A DNA stretch of 18,108 bases from an uncultured Collinsella sp. GTDB taxonomy: Bacteria; Actinomycetota; Coriobacteriia; Coriobacteriales; Coriobacteriaceae. Positions 1 to 7,879 of the stretch are shown here, one piece after another. Below the pieces are notes generated by a model that was not told where the DNA came from, searched no databases, and worked only from the letters and a program-made list of their open reading frames with translations. The DNA lies in the NCBI GenBank assembly GCA_959026535.1, contig CAUFMB010000042.1, forward strand, positions 1-18,108, given 5' to 3'. Both the position numbers and the translations under genes were made by a program. How positions within the stretch are numbered: the first letter of the stretch is position 1; the number at the start of each line of letters is the position of its first letter.

Positions 1-329
1 TTTCGGAAATGATGTGATTTCTATCAGGTATGGGCCCGCATTTGAGTTTTCAAAATGTCCCGAATCGGCTGGGCGATTCGGGATACAATGCCAGTAGGAA
101 ACGACGCACCCCGCGTAAGTGATCGAAAGCGCGGGTGGCCTAGTTTTCTGGTTTTGTTAAATGCCCGGGATCCGACCCCCGGGCATTCTTATTTGCGCTT
201 GTTGCGGCGCAAATGCCTTCCACCGTCCGCACCGCGCGTGCGCCTACGGACCTTAAACCGAATCTCATACGAGTCAAGAAACGCGATGACGGATGAGTCC
301 GCACCGGACGGTGGAGGCTGCCTGTGTTG
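1..329. other. Gene-free, hairpin-rich region beyond the pilus operon
   Basis: No convincing gene lies here. Several inverted repeats are visible: 39-57 (CATTTGA with TCAAAATG, imperfect), 58-67 with 74-83 (TCCCGAATCG, perfect 10 bp), about 106-137 (CCCCGCG with CGCGGG), 160-187 (listed separately), 191-198 with 207-214 (ATTTGCGC, perfect 8 bp), and 220-229 with 305-314 (CCACCGTCCG, perfect 10 bp with a 75-bp gap). A short very basic minus-strand reading frame ends at 189, immediately before the 160-187 hairpin, so the 3' end of a degraded or small gene is possible. I recognise no riboswitch or known RNA family. Confidence 0.4.
160..187. terminator. Candidate bidirectional intrinsic terminator
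   Basis: A perfect 10-bp stem AATGCCCGGG / CCCGGGCATT (160-169 with 178-187) encloses an 8-nt loop. T-rich sequence follows on the plus strand (CTTATTT) and A/T-rich sequence on the minus strand (TAACAAAACC). On the minus strand it starts 2 nt after the TAA of a small basic reading frame. Neither U-run is long, so function is likely but not certain. Confidence 0.5.
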
Positions 330-371
330 TCCAAAAAGAACGGGGCAGACTCCAGCGTGGAGTCTGCCCCG
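330..371 (-). terminator. Rho-independent terminator of the pilus operon
   Basis: The minus strand shows a perfect 14-bp stem (341-354 with 358-371, arm CGGGGCAGACTCCA) with a 3-nt loop, followed directly by TTCTTTTTGG at 331-340. It lies 100 nt after the stop codon of the last pilin gene. The long GC-rich stem and U-run make this the clearest terminator in the window. It marks the end of the adhesin-pilin-pilin operon and implies that no sortase gene is co-transcribed beyond it, unless there is read-through. Confidence 0.88.
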
Positions 372-471
372 AAAAGAGAATGGCAAAGCAAGAACGTGGA
401 TGGACGAGAAAAGTGTCCGCAAGTCTCATGGCCATCGCATCCCACCTGCCAAAGGGATGGGTGAGCGAGCG

Positions 472-2229
472 TTACTCCTGCTCGGACTCCTCAGCCTGCT
501 TACGGCTGCGGACGAGGTGTGCCACGCCAATGCACAGCACCGCGCCGCCAGCAATCCAAGTGAAGGTCACGCCGTTAAGGCCGGTAAGCGGGAGGCCGGA
601 GCCCTTCTGGTCGACAATGGTAAAGCTGAGTTTGCCGACTTCAGCTTTCGCGGAGTTCTGCTGGATGACATTTTCACCTGCCACAATGGCGCTCGTAGTG
701 TCGGGCGTCACATCCGTACCGTCCTGATTGAGCGTGCGGCTGATAGTAAAGGTCACACCGCTTGCTGCGGAGTTATTGTAGCCAGGCGCAGGCTTAACCT
801 CCTTGAGGATATAGGTGCCCTCGTCGAGGCCGACAACGTTAATCTTGCCGTTGCTGTCAGTTGTCAGAATTGCATTATCCTTAGTTGACGTCGTGGTACC
901 GTCGGCCTTGATAAATTCGCTGGAGTCTTTCTCCTGTAGCGTGAACTGAACGCCTTCGAGGGTCTTGTGCTTGCCAGTCTCATCCTTGTCGTTACCAACC
1001 TTGGTGACGTCGATGCCGTAGGTGTAGTCGTAGGCAGGATGCGTAACCGTAGTGCCGGTACCGCCGGTGTGCGGGTTGTTGGAATAGGTCAGTTTTACCG
1101 TGTTTGTCTGGGCCTTACCGAGAATGTTCTCGTTAATCTTGCTAGCAACAAGTTTTGCCTGGTAGTTCACATAGACCTTTGAATTACCGCCAACGACAAT
1201 GGGCCCACCGGCCTCATTCTTTACTTCTTTGAGATTATCGAAAGAGACAGTGAGTTTATTGTTGCTTTCCTCAGAAGGATAGTTCACTGTATAACAACTG
1301 TCCGCTACGACCGTATCGCCAATTTTGACCTTAACGACCGGCTTACCGTTCTCGTCGCATACCGGCACCATCGTAGAAGGAAGCTCGTCGGTAAAAGCAT
1401 AGCTGTACTTAGTGTACGTATTGATGTTGCTAGCAACAGTGCCGGCAAGCTGATAATCAATCGGCTGCTCAGAGGCAGAGTCGGCGGACTTGTTGGGAGC
1501 ACTGAAAACGTCCTTGCTATTGTCCGTAACAAACTTGCCGTTCTTGTCATCCTTGACGGCCTTGGTCACGTTGGGGACGTCCTTCTTGGGCTCCGCCTTT
1601 ACATCTTCACCACCGACGACAGTGAAGATTGGCGAGGTATAGGCGTCGGTATTGCCGTTGGCCGAATCGCTAGATGTGGTCGAACCAACATTTGCAGTCA
1701 CAAAGAGCCAATAGCCGGTGTTTAAAGCCTTAAAGTCTCCCTTGCTGGAATCGCCTGGGTTTGTCCAGGTTAGAGTCGAACCCTCAAGTGCGGCAGCAAT
1801 CTTATCCAACGTGGAGCCAGCGTCAACCTTGGCAGTCTGGCCAACATTATCACCGGCATTATCTTTAATGTACTTGGCCCAAGCCTGAGCGCCTGCATTC
1901 GCATCAGGAGCCTTCGCGACGCCAGCAAATGCACCAGTCACAACATTCATAACATCAGGCGACGCCCAATCAATATCGGAAAGGATCTTATCGCCAGACC
2001 AGGCACTTCCATCATAATTCTGCGTAACCTTTGCCTTGAAAATCTGGATGCCCTTAAAGGTTGTGTCCTTATAGGTCTTCTCGTCAATCTTTACATTGCC
2101 GTCCGTGGCCACCGTCGGCGTGACCGCAGCAAACGCCATGGTCACCGGGGCCATCACGCCGCCGAAGCTCAACGCTGCGGTGAGGCCTGCCGTTACTGCC
2201 AGGCGTGCGATGTTCTTGTTCATGTGCAT
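472..2229 (-). CDS. LPLTG-anchored SpaA/FimA-like pilin, probable major shaft subunit
   Basis: This 585-residue cell-wall-anchored pilin has a signal peptide (about residues 1-34, basic MHMNKN then a hydrophobic core ending near MAFA). An N-terminal pilin domain ends in a pilin-motif-like segment DVKAEPKKD, with candidate polymerising Lys215. Middle domains are followed by a Cna-B/SpaA-like domain with an E-box (YILKEVKPAPGY, 473-484, Glu477). An LPLTG signal (546-550), a hydrophobic helix and a charged tail close the protein. In this family a class C sortase joins the pilin lysine to the next subunit's LPxTG threonine. The start at 2229 is chosen because GGAGG (2238-2242) lies 8 nt upstream; an ATG further out at 2295 lacks this. 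It follows the second pilin by 108 nt, with a small GCCCC/GGGGC hairpin (2313-2331) between that might tune relative expression. The DNA is clearly less GC-rich than that of the second pilin. The shaft role is inference. Confidence 0.9.
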   Translation of the reverse strand: MHMNKNIARLAVTAGLTAALSFGGVMAPVTMAFAAVTPTVATDGNVKIDEKTYKDTTFKGIQIFKAKVTQNYDGSAWSGDKILSDIDWASPDVMNVVTGAFAGVAKAPDANAGAQAWAKYIKDNAGDNVGQTAKVDAGSTLDKIAAALEGSTLTWTNPGDSSKGDFKALNTGYWLFVTANVGSTTSSDSANGNTDAYTSPIFTVVGGEDVKAEPKKDVPNVTKAVKDDKNGKFVTDNSKDVFSAPNKSADSASEQPIDYQLAGTVASNINTYTKYSYAFTDELPSTMVPVCDENGKPVVKVKIGDTVVADSCYTVNYPSEESNNKLTVSFDNLKEVKNEAGGPIVVGGNSKVYVNYQAKLVASKINENILGKAQTNTVKLTYSNNPHTGGTGTTVTHPAYDYTYGIDVTKVGNDKDETGKHKTLEGVQFTLQEKDSSEFIKADGTTTSTKDNAILTTDSNGKINVVGLDEGTYILKEVKPAPGYNNSAASGVTFTISRTLNQDGTDVTPDTTSAIVAGENVIQQNSAKAEVGKLSFTIVDQKGSGLPLTGLNGVTFTWIAGGAVLCIGVAHLVRSRKQAEESEQE

Positions 2230-2337
2230 CTTCTTTTCCTCCGTTTTCCGTTTGATTCTCATTCGATCGGTCATCATCTGTCTGTGTCTTAGCATCTACT
2301 TCGCTACGTCTCGCCCCGCTCTCTGTGGGGCTGCCAG

Positions 2338-4008
2338 CTACTCTTTATGGCTGCCACCTCCCCGCTTGACCAGGAGCGCGACCACGATGAGCGCGGCTCC
2401 GGCGACCGCTGCGGCGGCCGCGGCGTACATTGCCATATCGCCAGTCGAGGGCATAAAGCCTCCGGTGGTAATGCTAGGGGGTGTGCCGGTGGGCGTGTTG
2501 ATGAGCGACGCCTCCAGGCTGCCCGTCGACCCGTCCGCGCTGTCGGCGCGCAGGGGCGACTCAGCCGTGATGGTGAGTTTGGGCTTGGCGGCGGCCACCT
2601 GGTCGACGTCCAGGCCCTCGGCCTTGACCGTCACGGAGCGTTTGCCCTCAAAGGAGGTGTAGCCTTTGGGCGCCTTGAGCTCGCGGACCTCCAGCTTACC
2701 CGAGTCCACGCCCGAGACGGTCACGCGGCCGTCCTCGCCCGTGGTGACGGTGGCCTTGCCCTCCGCATCCCACGTGCCGTCAGCCGCTAGCGTGCGACCG
2801 CGGTCGTCGGTAATACTCAGGATCGCCCCGGCAAGCGGCTTGTCGCCGTCGCTGCCGCGTTTGGTGAGCGCGAGATCCCAGGTGTAGGCGCACGCGTCGT
2901 CGCTCGGCGTGCGGGTGAAGCCGGCGTCACCGGACTGGTCGGCAAAGGGAGAACGCGGGTAGCGCAGGTAGACCTCGTTGGGGTTGCCCTTCGCGATGCC
3001 GTGGTTGCAAGCGCTGTTGAGCGGCGCGTTGTACACGGCGACCACGCGGGCGCCCGCGGCGAAGGCGTCGGCCCCGCCGAGCGCGGCGATGAGGTCGCCG
3101 GTGCGCACGGTGAAGGTCTTGCCGTCGGCCGCTACCTTGGTGGCGCACTGGGCCGTGATGTCGGTCCAGCCCTTCGCGGGTTCGGTGCCGGCGCGACCGT
3201 CCTTGCCGGCCGAGACGGCGTCAAAGCCGCCGTCCGCGCCCGCCGCCACGTACACGCGCATGCTCGCGGCCACCTTGGAGGGGTCGAGCCCCGCGCCCAT
3301 GGTGTCGACGAACCGCAGCGTATAGGTGTCGTAGGCCGTGAGCCCGGCCGGGACCGTGGCAGAGAGGCGCCAGTACAGGTCGTCGGCGACCGTGGCGTCG
3401 GCGGCCTTCTGCCAGGCGGCGGTGCTGTCCTCAAGCACGTGCTTGGCGACCTTGGGGGTCGCGGCCTTGGGCTTGACGGTGACGGCGCTGCCGCCGACCA
3501 GGGCCATGATCGGCGCGGTGCCGGCCTCGCCTTGGGCGATGGCGTCGTCCTTAGCGACGATGAGCCAGTAGCCGCAGGGCAGCTCGGCCGTCGTGCCCGC
3601 GTTAAGGGCCACGAACTCGGCGCCAGAGCTCCGGAGGGAACGAGCGAGCTGTGCGCTCAGCGCTCTCGTAAGGTGAGAATCGGTGTTGAGCCACTCGGCA
3701 GCTTCCTGCGCGGTGGTCTGGGAATTGGGCATGCCGGCGCTGTGCAGCACGGGCAGCGCGGCGTCGCGCACGGCGTCGCTTGCCCAGGCGAGGTCGGTGG
3801 CGATCTTGGCGTCGCTGTCGCCGTCGACGACGTTGGCGCTAAAGATCTGGTAGGCGTCGTAGCTGCTCGCCACGGTGCCGCTCACCGTGATGGAAACGGT
3901 CGAGGTCGGCGCGGCCTGCGCGGAAGCGGGGAACACAACCGCGCAGGCGCCGATCAGGAGGGCAAGCAGCGCAAACAAGATCGGGAAGGAGCAAACTTTC
4001 TTATTCAC
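2338..4008 (-). CDS. MPSTG-anchored SpaA/FimA-like pilin, probable minor or basal subunit
   Basis: This 556-residue secreted pilin is built like the downstream one: signal peptide (VNKKVCSFP then a hydrophobic run ending near ASAQA), an N-terminal domain with YQIF and DLAWAS matching QIFKA and DIDWAS of its neighbour, and a pilin-like motif VTVKPK (176-181, Lys181). A Cna-B-like domain follows with E-box KLEVRELKAPKGY (438-450, Glu443), then a sorting signal MPSTG (519-523), a membrane helix and a KRGGGSHKE tail. The start is a GTG at 4008. A GGGAGG lies 8 nt upstream, and this GTG overlaps the adhesin stop (TAA, 4001-4003) by 8 nt, suggesting translational coupling; the ATG at 4029 would place that Shine-Dalgarno inside the gene. 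The coding DNA is much more GC-rich than both flanking genes, and the sorting signal differs from theirs. A basal or accessory role is inferred. Confidence 0.88.
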   Translation of the reverse strand: MNKKVCSFPILFALLALLIGACAVVFPASAQAAPTSTVSITVSGTVASSYDAYQIFSANVVDGDSDAKIATDLAWASDAVRDAALPVLHSAGMPNSQTTAQEAAEWLNTDSHLTRALSAQLARSLRSSGAEFVALNAGTTAELPCGYWLIVAKDDAIAQGEAGTAPIMALVGGSAVTVKPKAATPKVAKHVLEDSTAAWQKAADATVADDLYWRLSATVPAGLTAYDTYTLRFVDTMGAGLDPSKVAASMRVYVAAGADGGFDAVSAGKDGRAGTEPAKGWTDITAQCATKVAADGKTFTVRTGDLIAALGGADAFAAGARVVAVYNAPLNSACNHGIAKGNPNEVYLRYPRSPFADQSGDAGFTRTPSDDACAYTWDLALTKRGSDGDKPLAGAILSITDDRGRTLAADGTWDAEGKATVTTGEDGRVTVSGVDSGKLEVRELKAPKGYTSFEGKRSVTVKAEGLDVDQVAAAKPKLTITAESPLRADSADGSTGSLEASLINTPTGTPPSITTGGFMPSTGDMAMYAAAAAAVAGAALIVVALLVKRGGGSHKE

Positions 4009-7000
4009 GACGCTTACCTCCCTTCGCATTCGCCTTGCGACGAATGTGCATCCAGGCCGCAGCAGCGCAAAGCACCGCCGCGCCGGCAAGGTACGTCAGA
4101 GTGACGCCCGACATACCAGAAAGGGGCAAAGAGGTGGAGTAGGTGTTGGTGAAGGTGGGGTTATCGGTCGGTGTCTCCCTCACATGATTGTTGGCGTCGA
4201 CCTCGTAGTAGGCCGGCGTGCAGGTCAGATGTCCTTTGCCGTCATCCTCTGCCGTCACAACAACCTTAAAGGTCTTGGTGTCGTTCTTGTAGCCTTCGTG
4301 TTTGGTGCCATCGGGCTTGCTGGCGTCGCATTCACAGATGTAGTAGGTGACTGTTGCTTTGCCACCAGTGAGATCTTTGATACCAAGCGGGCCAATCGTC
4401 TGATTCGCAAACGTCACCATTGCCTCATTGCCCGCCCCCTTACTAGTGCATTTGGTATCGAGCACCTGCTTGTTGCCACTGGCATCCTTGGTGTACAGCT
4501 CGAACTTGAACTTCTTCATCTCGCCGCCATCGACCTTCTTGGTCACCTGAGGTGTCCAAGTGCCTGAGGTCTGGTAGGGCGCAAGTTCGTTCGTAAACGC
4601 AGGTTTGGAGTCGTTACCGATTTTTACGGTCGAGACGGCACTGTCAGCCGTATCCGTGCTCCAGCTATAGAAGCCATCATAATCAGTGAATTCGGTACCG
4701 TTTTTCTTTTTGACGGATACTTTGGATGTGTTCGCATCAACCACATAGCGATTAATGTTGATCCCCAAAAGGCTAGTTGTAACCGGATTAGCGCTGACGC
4801 TCACATGAATTTTATAGATGGTCTTATCGAATGTGGTGCCCTCCTCATTGATGGGGACCTCAACCAGGTAAAGGTCGTAATTACCCGACTGATAGTTCGC
4901 GGCAGTATCAATGACAATCTCACCGTCTTCATTAACGGTAACCGCAGACGTCGCCTCGCATCCGTTTGCGTTGAGTGTGCCGTCCTCATTCCAGTATGGT
5001 TCATTGGATGAATTGGCAGGTGCGCCCAGGAGCTCAAACTGATAGGAATGATTCTTGAGATCTTGTTTAGCGCCATCCTTTATAAGGAACTTGTTGGCCT
5101 TGACTTTAATTGCAGGGTACACGTCCAAGGCAGCGGCGTCGCCAACGACAAGATCGCCGTTGGTCATAATGCCGCCACCGTGGGTGTAGGAGTAGTTACC
5201 ACTGATGATGGTCGTAGCCGCTGTCTTCGCCTTTCCCATGGCCTCATCAGTCGGATGGGCCTCAAGACCGAACATGTACTTGGCCTCGGCACCGCCATTT
5301 GGGTCGATGGTAATCGGATTTCCATCGCAAGTGCCCTGCCAACCAGCCGATCCGCCGCCGAGCATCTTGCCAAGAACGACAGCGATCGTCTTATCCGCGC
5401 CATCTTTATTACGTACCAGGAAGAAATCCTTATGGCCGGCGCTTTTGAAGTCAGGCGTGATGTAATCAGGATCCTGGTCTTGCTTTTTGCCATCGCCACC
5501 AGCGGAATAATGGGGTGTATCCAATGTAGCGCCATCTTGGTCAACGTTATCAGTATTGCCATAGATAGCAGCACCATTGGAGTGTGAAACGATCGTCTCG
5601 CCCGTAGGACATGCGCCAATTCCGCCGCTCCAGCCACCGGCCTTATTGTCAGTGATGAGCGATTTGAGAATGGTGAGTCTACCGTTCTTCTGAATGAAGA
5701 TACCGCCGCCGCCCCAGTCGCCTTTGCGACCTTCGCCAGAGTTAGAGCCCGTCATGGTCTTGTTGTTGGTGATATATATCTTGCCGTCAGCGTCAGCGTC
5801 AATTGTCGCGTGCGTATCAGTGCTGATACGCAGACCGCCGCCTTCGGCGTTCTCCGCCACGTTGCCCGCGATTGTACCGCCCGTCATTTTGAACGTAATC
5901 TTCTGGTTCCAAAAGCCAGCGTAGATTCCGCCGCCAGCCTCATGGGAGTAATTGGCCGTAACGGAGCCGCCCGTCATAGTTAGCGTTCCATTGGTGGTAG
6001 ACGCAATGCCGCCGCCGCCGAGCAGGCCGTTGTTATAAACGTTACTGTCAGCAACGCGAGCGTTAGCTCGGTTGTTAGTTATAGTGGCAGATCCACTGAT
6101 GGTAACGTTTGCGCCCTTGGTGTAAACACCGCCGCCGTAACCGCCATCATTGGTGTTATCTCCATTGTTGATAGTGTTTGCATACGTAGCGTTGCCCGAG
6201 ATGACACCACCGGAGAGATTCAGCGTGGCATTCTCAGCATAAATGCCGCCACCAGAAGCGGCCTTGTTCGCGGCAATCACGCCGTTGGTCATGTTGACTG
6301 TGACTTTCGCGCCTACTACGCACAGGCCGCCGCCCCAGCCTCCGCGCTGCTGATTAAGATTCGCGCCAGTGATATAGCCGCCGCTGATATTCACTTGGGT
6401 ATCGTTATTCTTGCCTTCGGCAAAAATAATATGGCCATTGTTAGCCAAGTTATTCGGCGTTGTGATCATACCGCCGGTGAGGTTAAGCGTACCGCCATCC
6501 TGAACGGAAATGACCTGTTGAACCGATCCGCTTTCGGACGCACCGATAATTGCACCGAAGCCGCTGACGACATGCTTAGTTGTGGTTTCAGTGGTGCCAA
6601 GGCGGTCCTCATTAGGCACGCTTGATGTCACATAGTAGGTAAGAGTAGCTTTGTTGCTGGCATCCCATGCCATGATTGCGGGCTGGCCGGGATGATCACC
6701 ATCAACAAGAGAAGTCGTATCGATTGGTGTTGCAGAGTCCTCAATGGTAAGTGCGCCACTCTTAACCGTAATGAACGTGTCGTTGCTGCCGGTGCGGTAA
6801 TTAAGCTTGTGCCCCGCAAGGTCGATCGTGGTGTTTTGGCTGATGGTGATTGATGTACTCGAACTAATATCAGCCGCAAGACGCAGCTTTTCGGGCTTCT
6901 TCTCCATGGCAAGATAGGTAGTCCAATCATCGCCACTCTCCAGCAGCGTGTAACCGTCCGTATCTTGTTGAAGTCCGTGAGCCTCACCTTCATTTGCAAT

Positions 7001-7370
7001 AGTAGCGACCTTATAGACGGGCTCTCCATCATCCGCAGGTTGCGCAGCACCCTCGGCTTCCGCGTCATCAGACAACGGATCTGCCTCGGAAGCATCGTCG
7101 CCAGTCTCGCCGCCCTCGACCTCGTCACTATTCTGGTTTTCGACATCCCCGCCAGTGTTGTCTACATCAGTAGACTCACTTGAGGAACACCCCCCCCATT
7201 ACAGTTTTCTCGGTAGAGGCTGCCTGGGCATCATTAGCAATGGCCTGGGAGATCGGGGGCATGACGAGCGACAGTACCAAGCTCAAGACAGAAGCTCCGC
7301 ACAAAACACCCGCTATCACACGATGCGCCGCTTTATTACCTTGCTTAGATTTATTTGAATTTGCTGTCAT
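4001..7370 (-). CDS. Large LPLSG-anchored beta-helix adhesin / pilus tip protein, frame-interrupted at a G8 tract
   Basis: As sequenced, the ATG at 7370 opens a 64-codon frame (signal peptide MTANSNKSKQGNKAAHRV, hydrophobic core, cleavage near AQA) that ends at TGA 7176-7178. The remaining 1,062 codons (7189 to 4001) are in another frame, whose first ATG is at 7075. The frames meet at eight G (7190-7197); seven or ten G would give one protein of about 1,122 residues. The body has an acidic Ser/Asp/Glu linker and about eight GGG(I/L/V) units alternating with LxMTGGxIxxN turns, as in pectate-lyase-like beta-helices (about residues 245-495 from ATG 7075). Two Spy0128/FctA-like isopeptide-type domains follow, the second starting near PQVTKKVDGG. 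LPLSG lies 42 residues from the end, with a membrane helix and a KGGKRRE tail. GGGGAGGAGG sits 5 nt before ATG 7370. It is the first gene of the pilus operon; tip position and binding role are inferred. Confidence 0.85.
7176..7370 (-). CDS. Adhesin N-terminal fragment (signal peptide) as encoded in the OFF frame
   Basis: This 64-codon frame is what would be translated if the G8 run is correct. It contains the complete export signal of the adhesin (basic n-region, hydrophobic VLCGASVLSLVLSLVMPP, cleavage near NDAQA) and then ends at TGA only 20 nt after the G run. The excellent ribosome binding site belongs to this fragment, whereas the large downstream frame has no start signal of its own near 7189. 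It is therefore best read as the 5' end of the adhesin gene and not as an independent gene. Confidence 0.7.
   Translation of the reverse strand: MTANSNKSKQGNKAAHRVIAGVLCGASVLSLVLSLVMPPISQAIANDAQAASTEKTVMGGVFLK
7190..7197 (-). repeat. G8 homopolymer tract, candidate phase-variation switch
   Basis: The coding strand reads ATG, then GGG GGG G, then TGTTCC: a run of eight G about 58 codons into the adhesin. With eight G the frame closes at TGA 12 nt after the run; with seven or ten it enters the long adhesin frame (M-G-G-C-S-S-S-E). Slipped-strand mispairing in G or C runs of this length is the classical mechanism of surface-antigen phase variation in other bacteria. Here it is inferred from a single sequence; a homopolymer miscall would look the same. 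Confidence 0.7.
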
Positions 7371-7375
7371 CGATG

Positions 7376-7385
7376 CCTCCTCCCC
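7376..7385 (-). promoter_or_regulatory. Strong ribosome binding site for the adhesin
   Basis: GGGGAGGAGG lies 5 nt before the ATG at 7370. It fixes the true start of the adhesin at 7370 and shows that the signal-peptide frame, not the ATG at 7075, is where translation begins. Confidence 0.8.
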
Positions 7386-7433
7386 AAGAGACCGCGATCC
7401 TGCTCTTTCGCTATCTAACCGGCACGCAGTCAA

Positions 7434-7835
7434 TATTTATACGTGCCTTACATTGGTAAGTTTAGCCATTGTTTAAACATGTGGGGCGTCTTTTTCTTCC
7501 ATTTTTGCGTCGAAAAATCTTTATTCTTGACAATTGCTCAAAGTATGCATTGTTTTATTGAATTCTATTATTTAAAAACAGCAGGTAGATTTGTTGTCTA
7601 CTTTAGGTAATTCATACTTTGTTGTTATTTGTACAACATTTTATTTTTAGTAGCATATTCTGCGAGCGGTCGATTTGTAGCTGTAAACGGTAGAGCGTTT
7701 GCCTGCTCTGACAACCTGCCAGCTAGATTGCCTATTAGTAACGACCGACATATATCATGATGTTTATACATCAACATTTAAGTTCGCGGGAAACTGCCTC
7801 GGCATAAATAGCGCCCCGCTCGCCAGTCTTAGAAC
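7434..7835. promoter_or_regulatory. AT-rich upstream region of the pilus operon
   Basis: About 400 bp without a supported gene, much richer in A and T than the rest of the window between about 7430 and 7700. It must hold the pilus-operon promoter, but I find no convincing -35/-10 pair on the minus strand. Visible structures are a 13-bp imperfect inverted repeat (7539-7551 with 7609-7621), a small hairpin GTAGA...TCTAC (7585-7601), GTTGT...ACAAC (7621-7637), and a compact dyad TGATGT-TTAT-ACATCA (7758-7773) that could be an operator. A TTGACA at 7527-7532 faces the plus strand and has no matching -10. Confidence 0.4.
7539..7621. repeat. 13-bp imperfect inverted repeat pair upstream of the adhesin
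   Basis: CAAAGTATGCATT (7539-7551) and AATTCATACTTTG (7609-7621) are reverse complements with one mismatch, separated by 57 AT-rich bases. The arrangement resembles short invertible promoter elements or a bipartite regulator site. No invertase gene is in the window, so the role is unknown. Confidence 0.4.
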
Positions 7836-7870
7836 AAACCGCCACAAAGGTGTCCCCTTCGTGGTGGTTT
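7836..7870 (-). terminator. Terminator-like hairpin after the HAD gene, CCACAAAGG repeat family (copy A)
   Basis: The arms 7836-7850 and 7856-7870 form a 15-bp stem with one wobble and one mismatch around a 5-nt loop. On the minus strand the stem ends in GGTTT and is followed by GTTCT, 9 nt after the HAD stop codon, as expected of an intrinsic terminator. The core (GCCACAAAGGTG...GTGGTGG) recurs at 8790-8822 and 10325-10356. Confidence 0.65.
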
Positions 7871-7879
7871 GCCCCAGCG

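Noticed and set aside
88..160. T-box, SRP RNA or other known structured RNA on the plus strand (GCGGGTGGCC motif)
   Set aside because: The T-box core GGGTGGNACCGCG is not present, and the SRP, tmRNA and common riboswitch consensus words were not found.
4009..4089. Longer start for the GC-rich pilin (ATG at 4089 or 4029)
   Set aside because: Both lie inside the end of the adhesin, and the Shine-Dalgarno sequence falls after them; the GTG at 4008 has ideal spacing and precedes the signal peptide directly.
3001..4104. 367-codon plus-strand open frame opposite the GC-rich pilin
   Set aside because: Gly/Arg/His-rich shadow frame; the minus-strand pilin has a signal peptide, E-box and sorting signal.
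7527..7532. TTGACA promoter element facing the plus strand
   Set aside because: No -10 hexamer at 16-18 bp and no plus-strand gene downstream.
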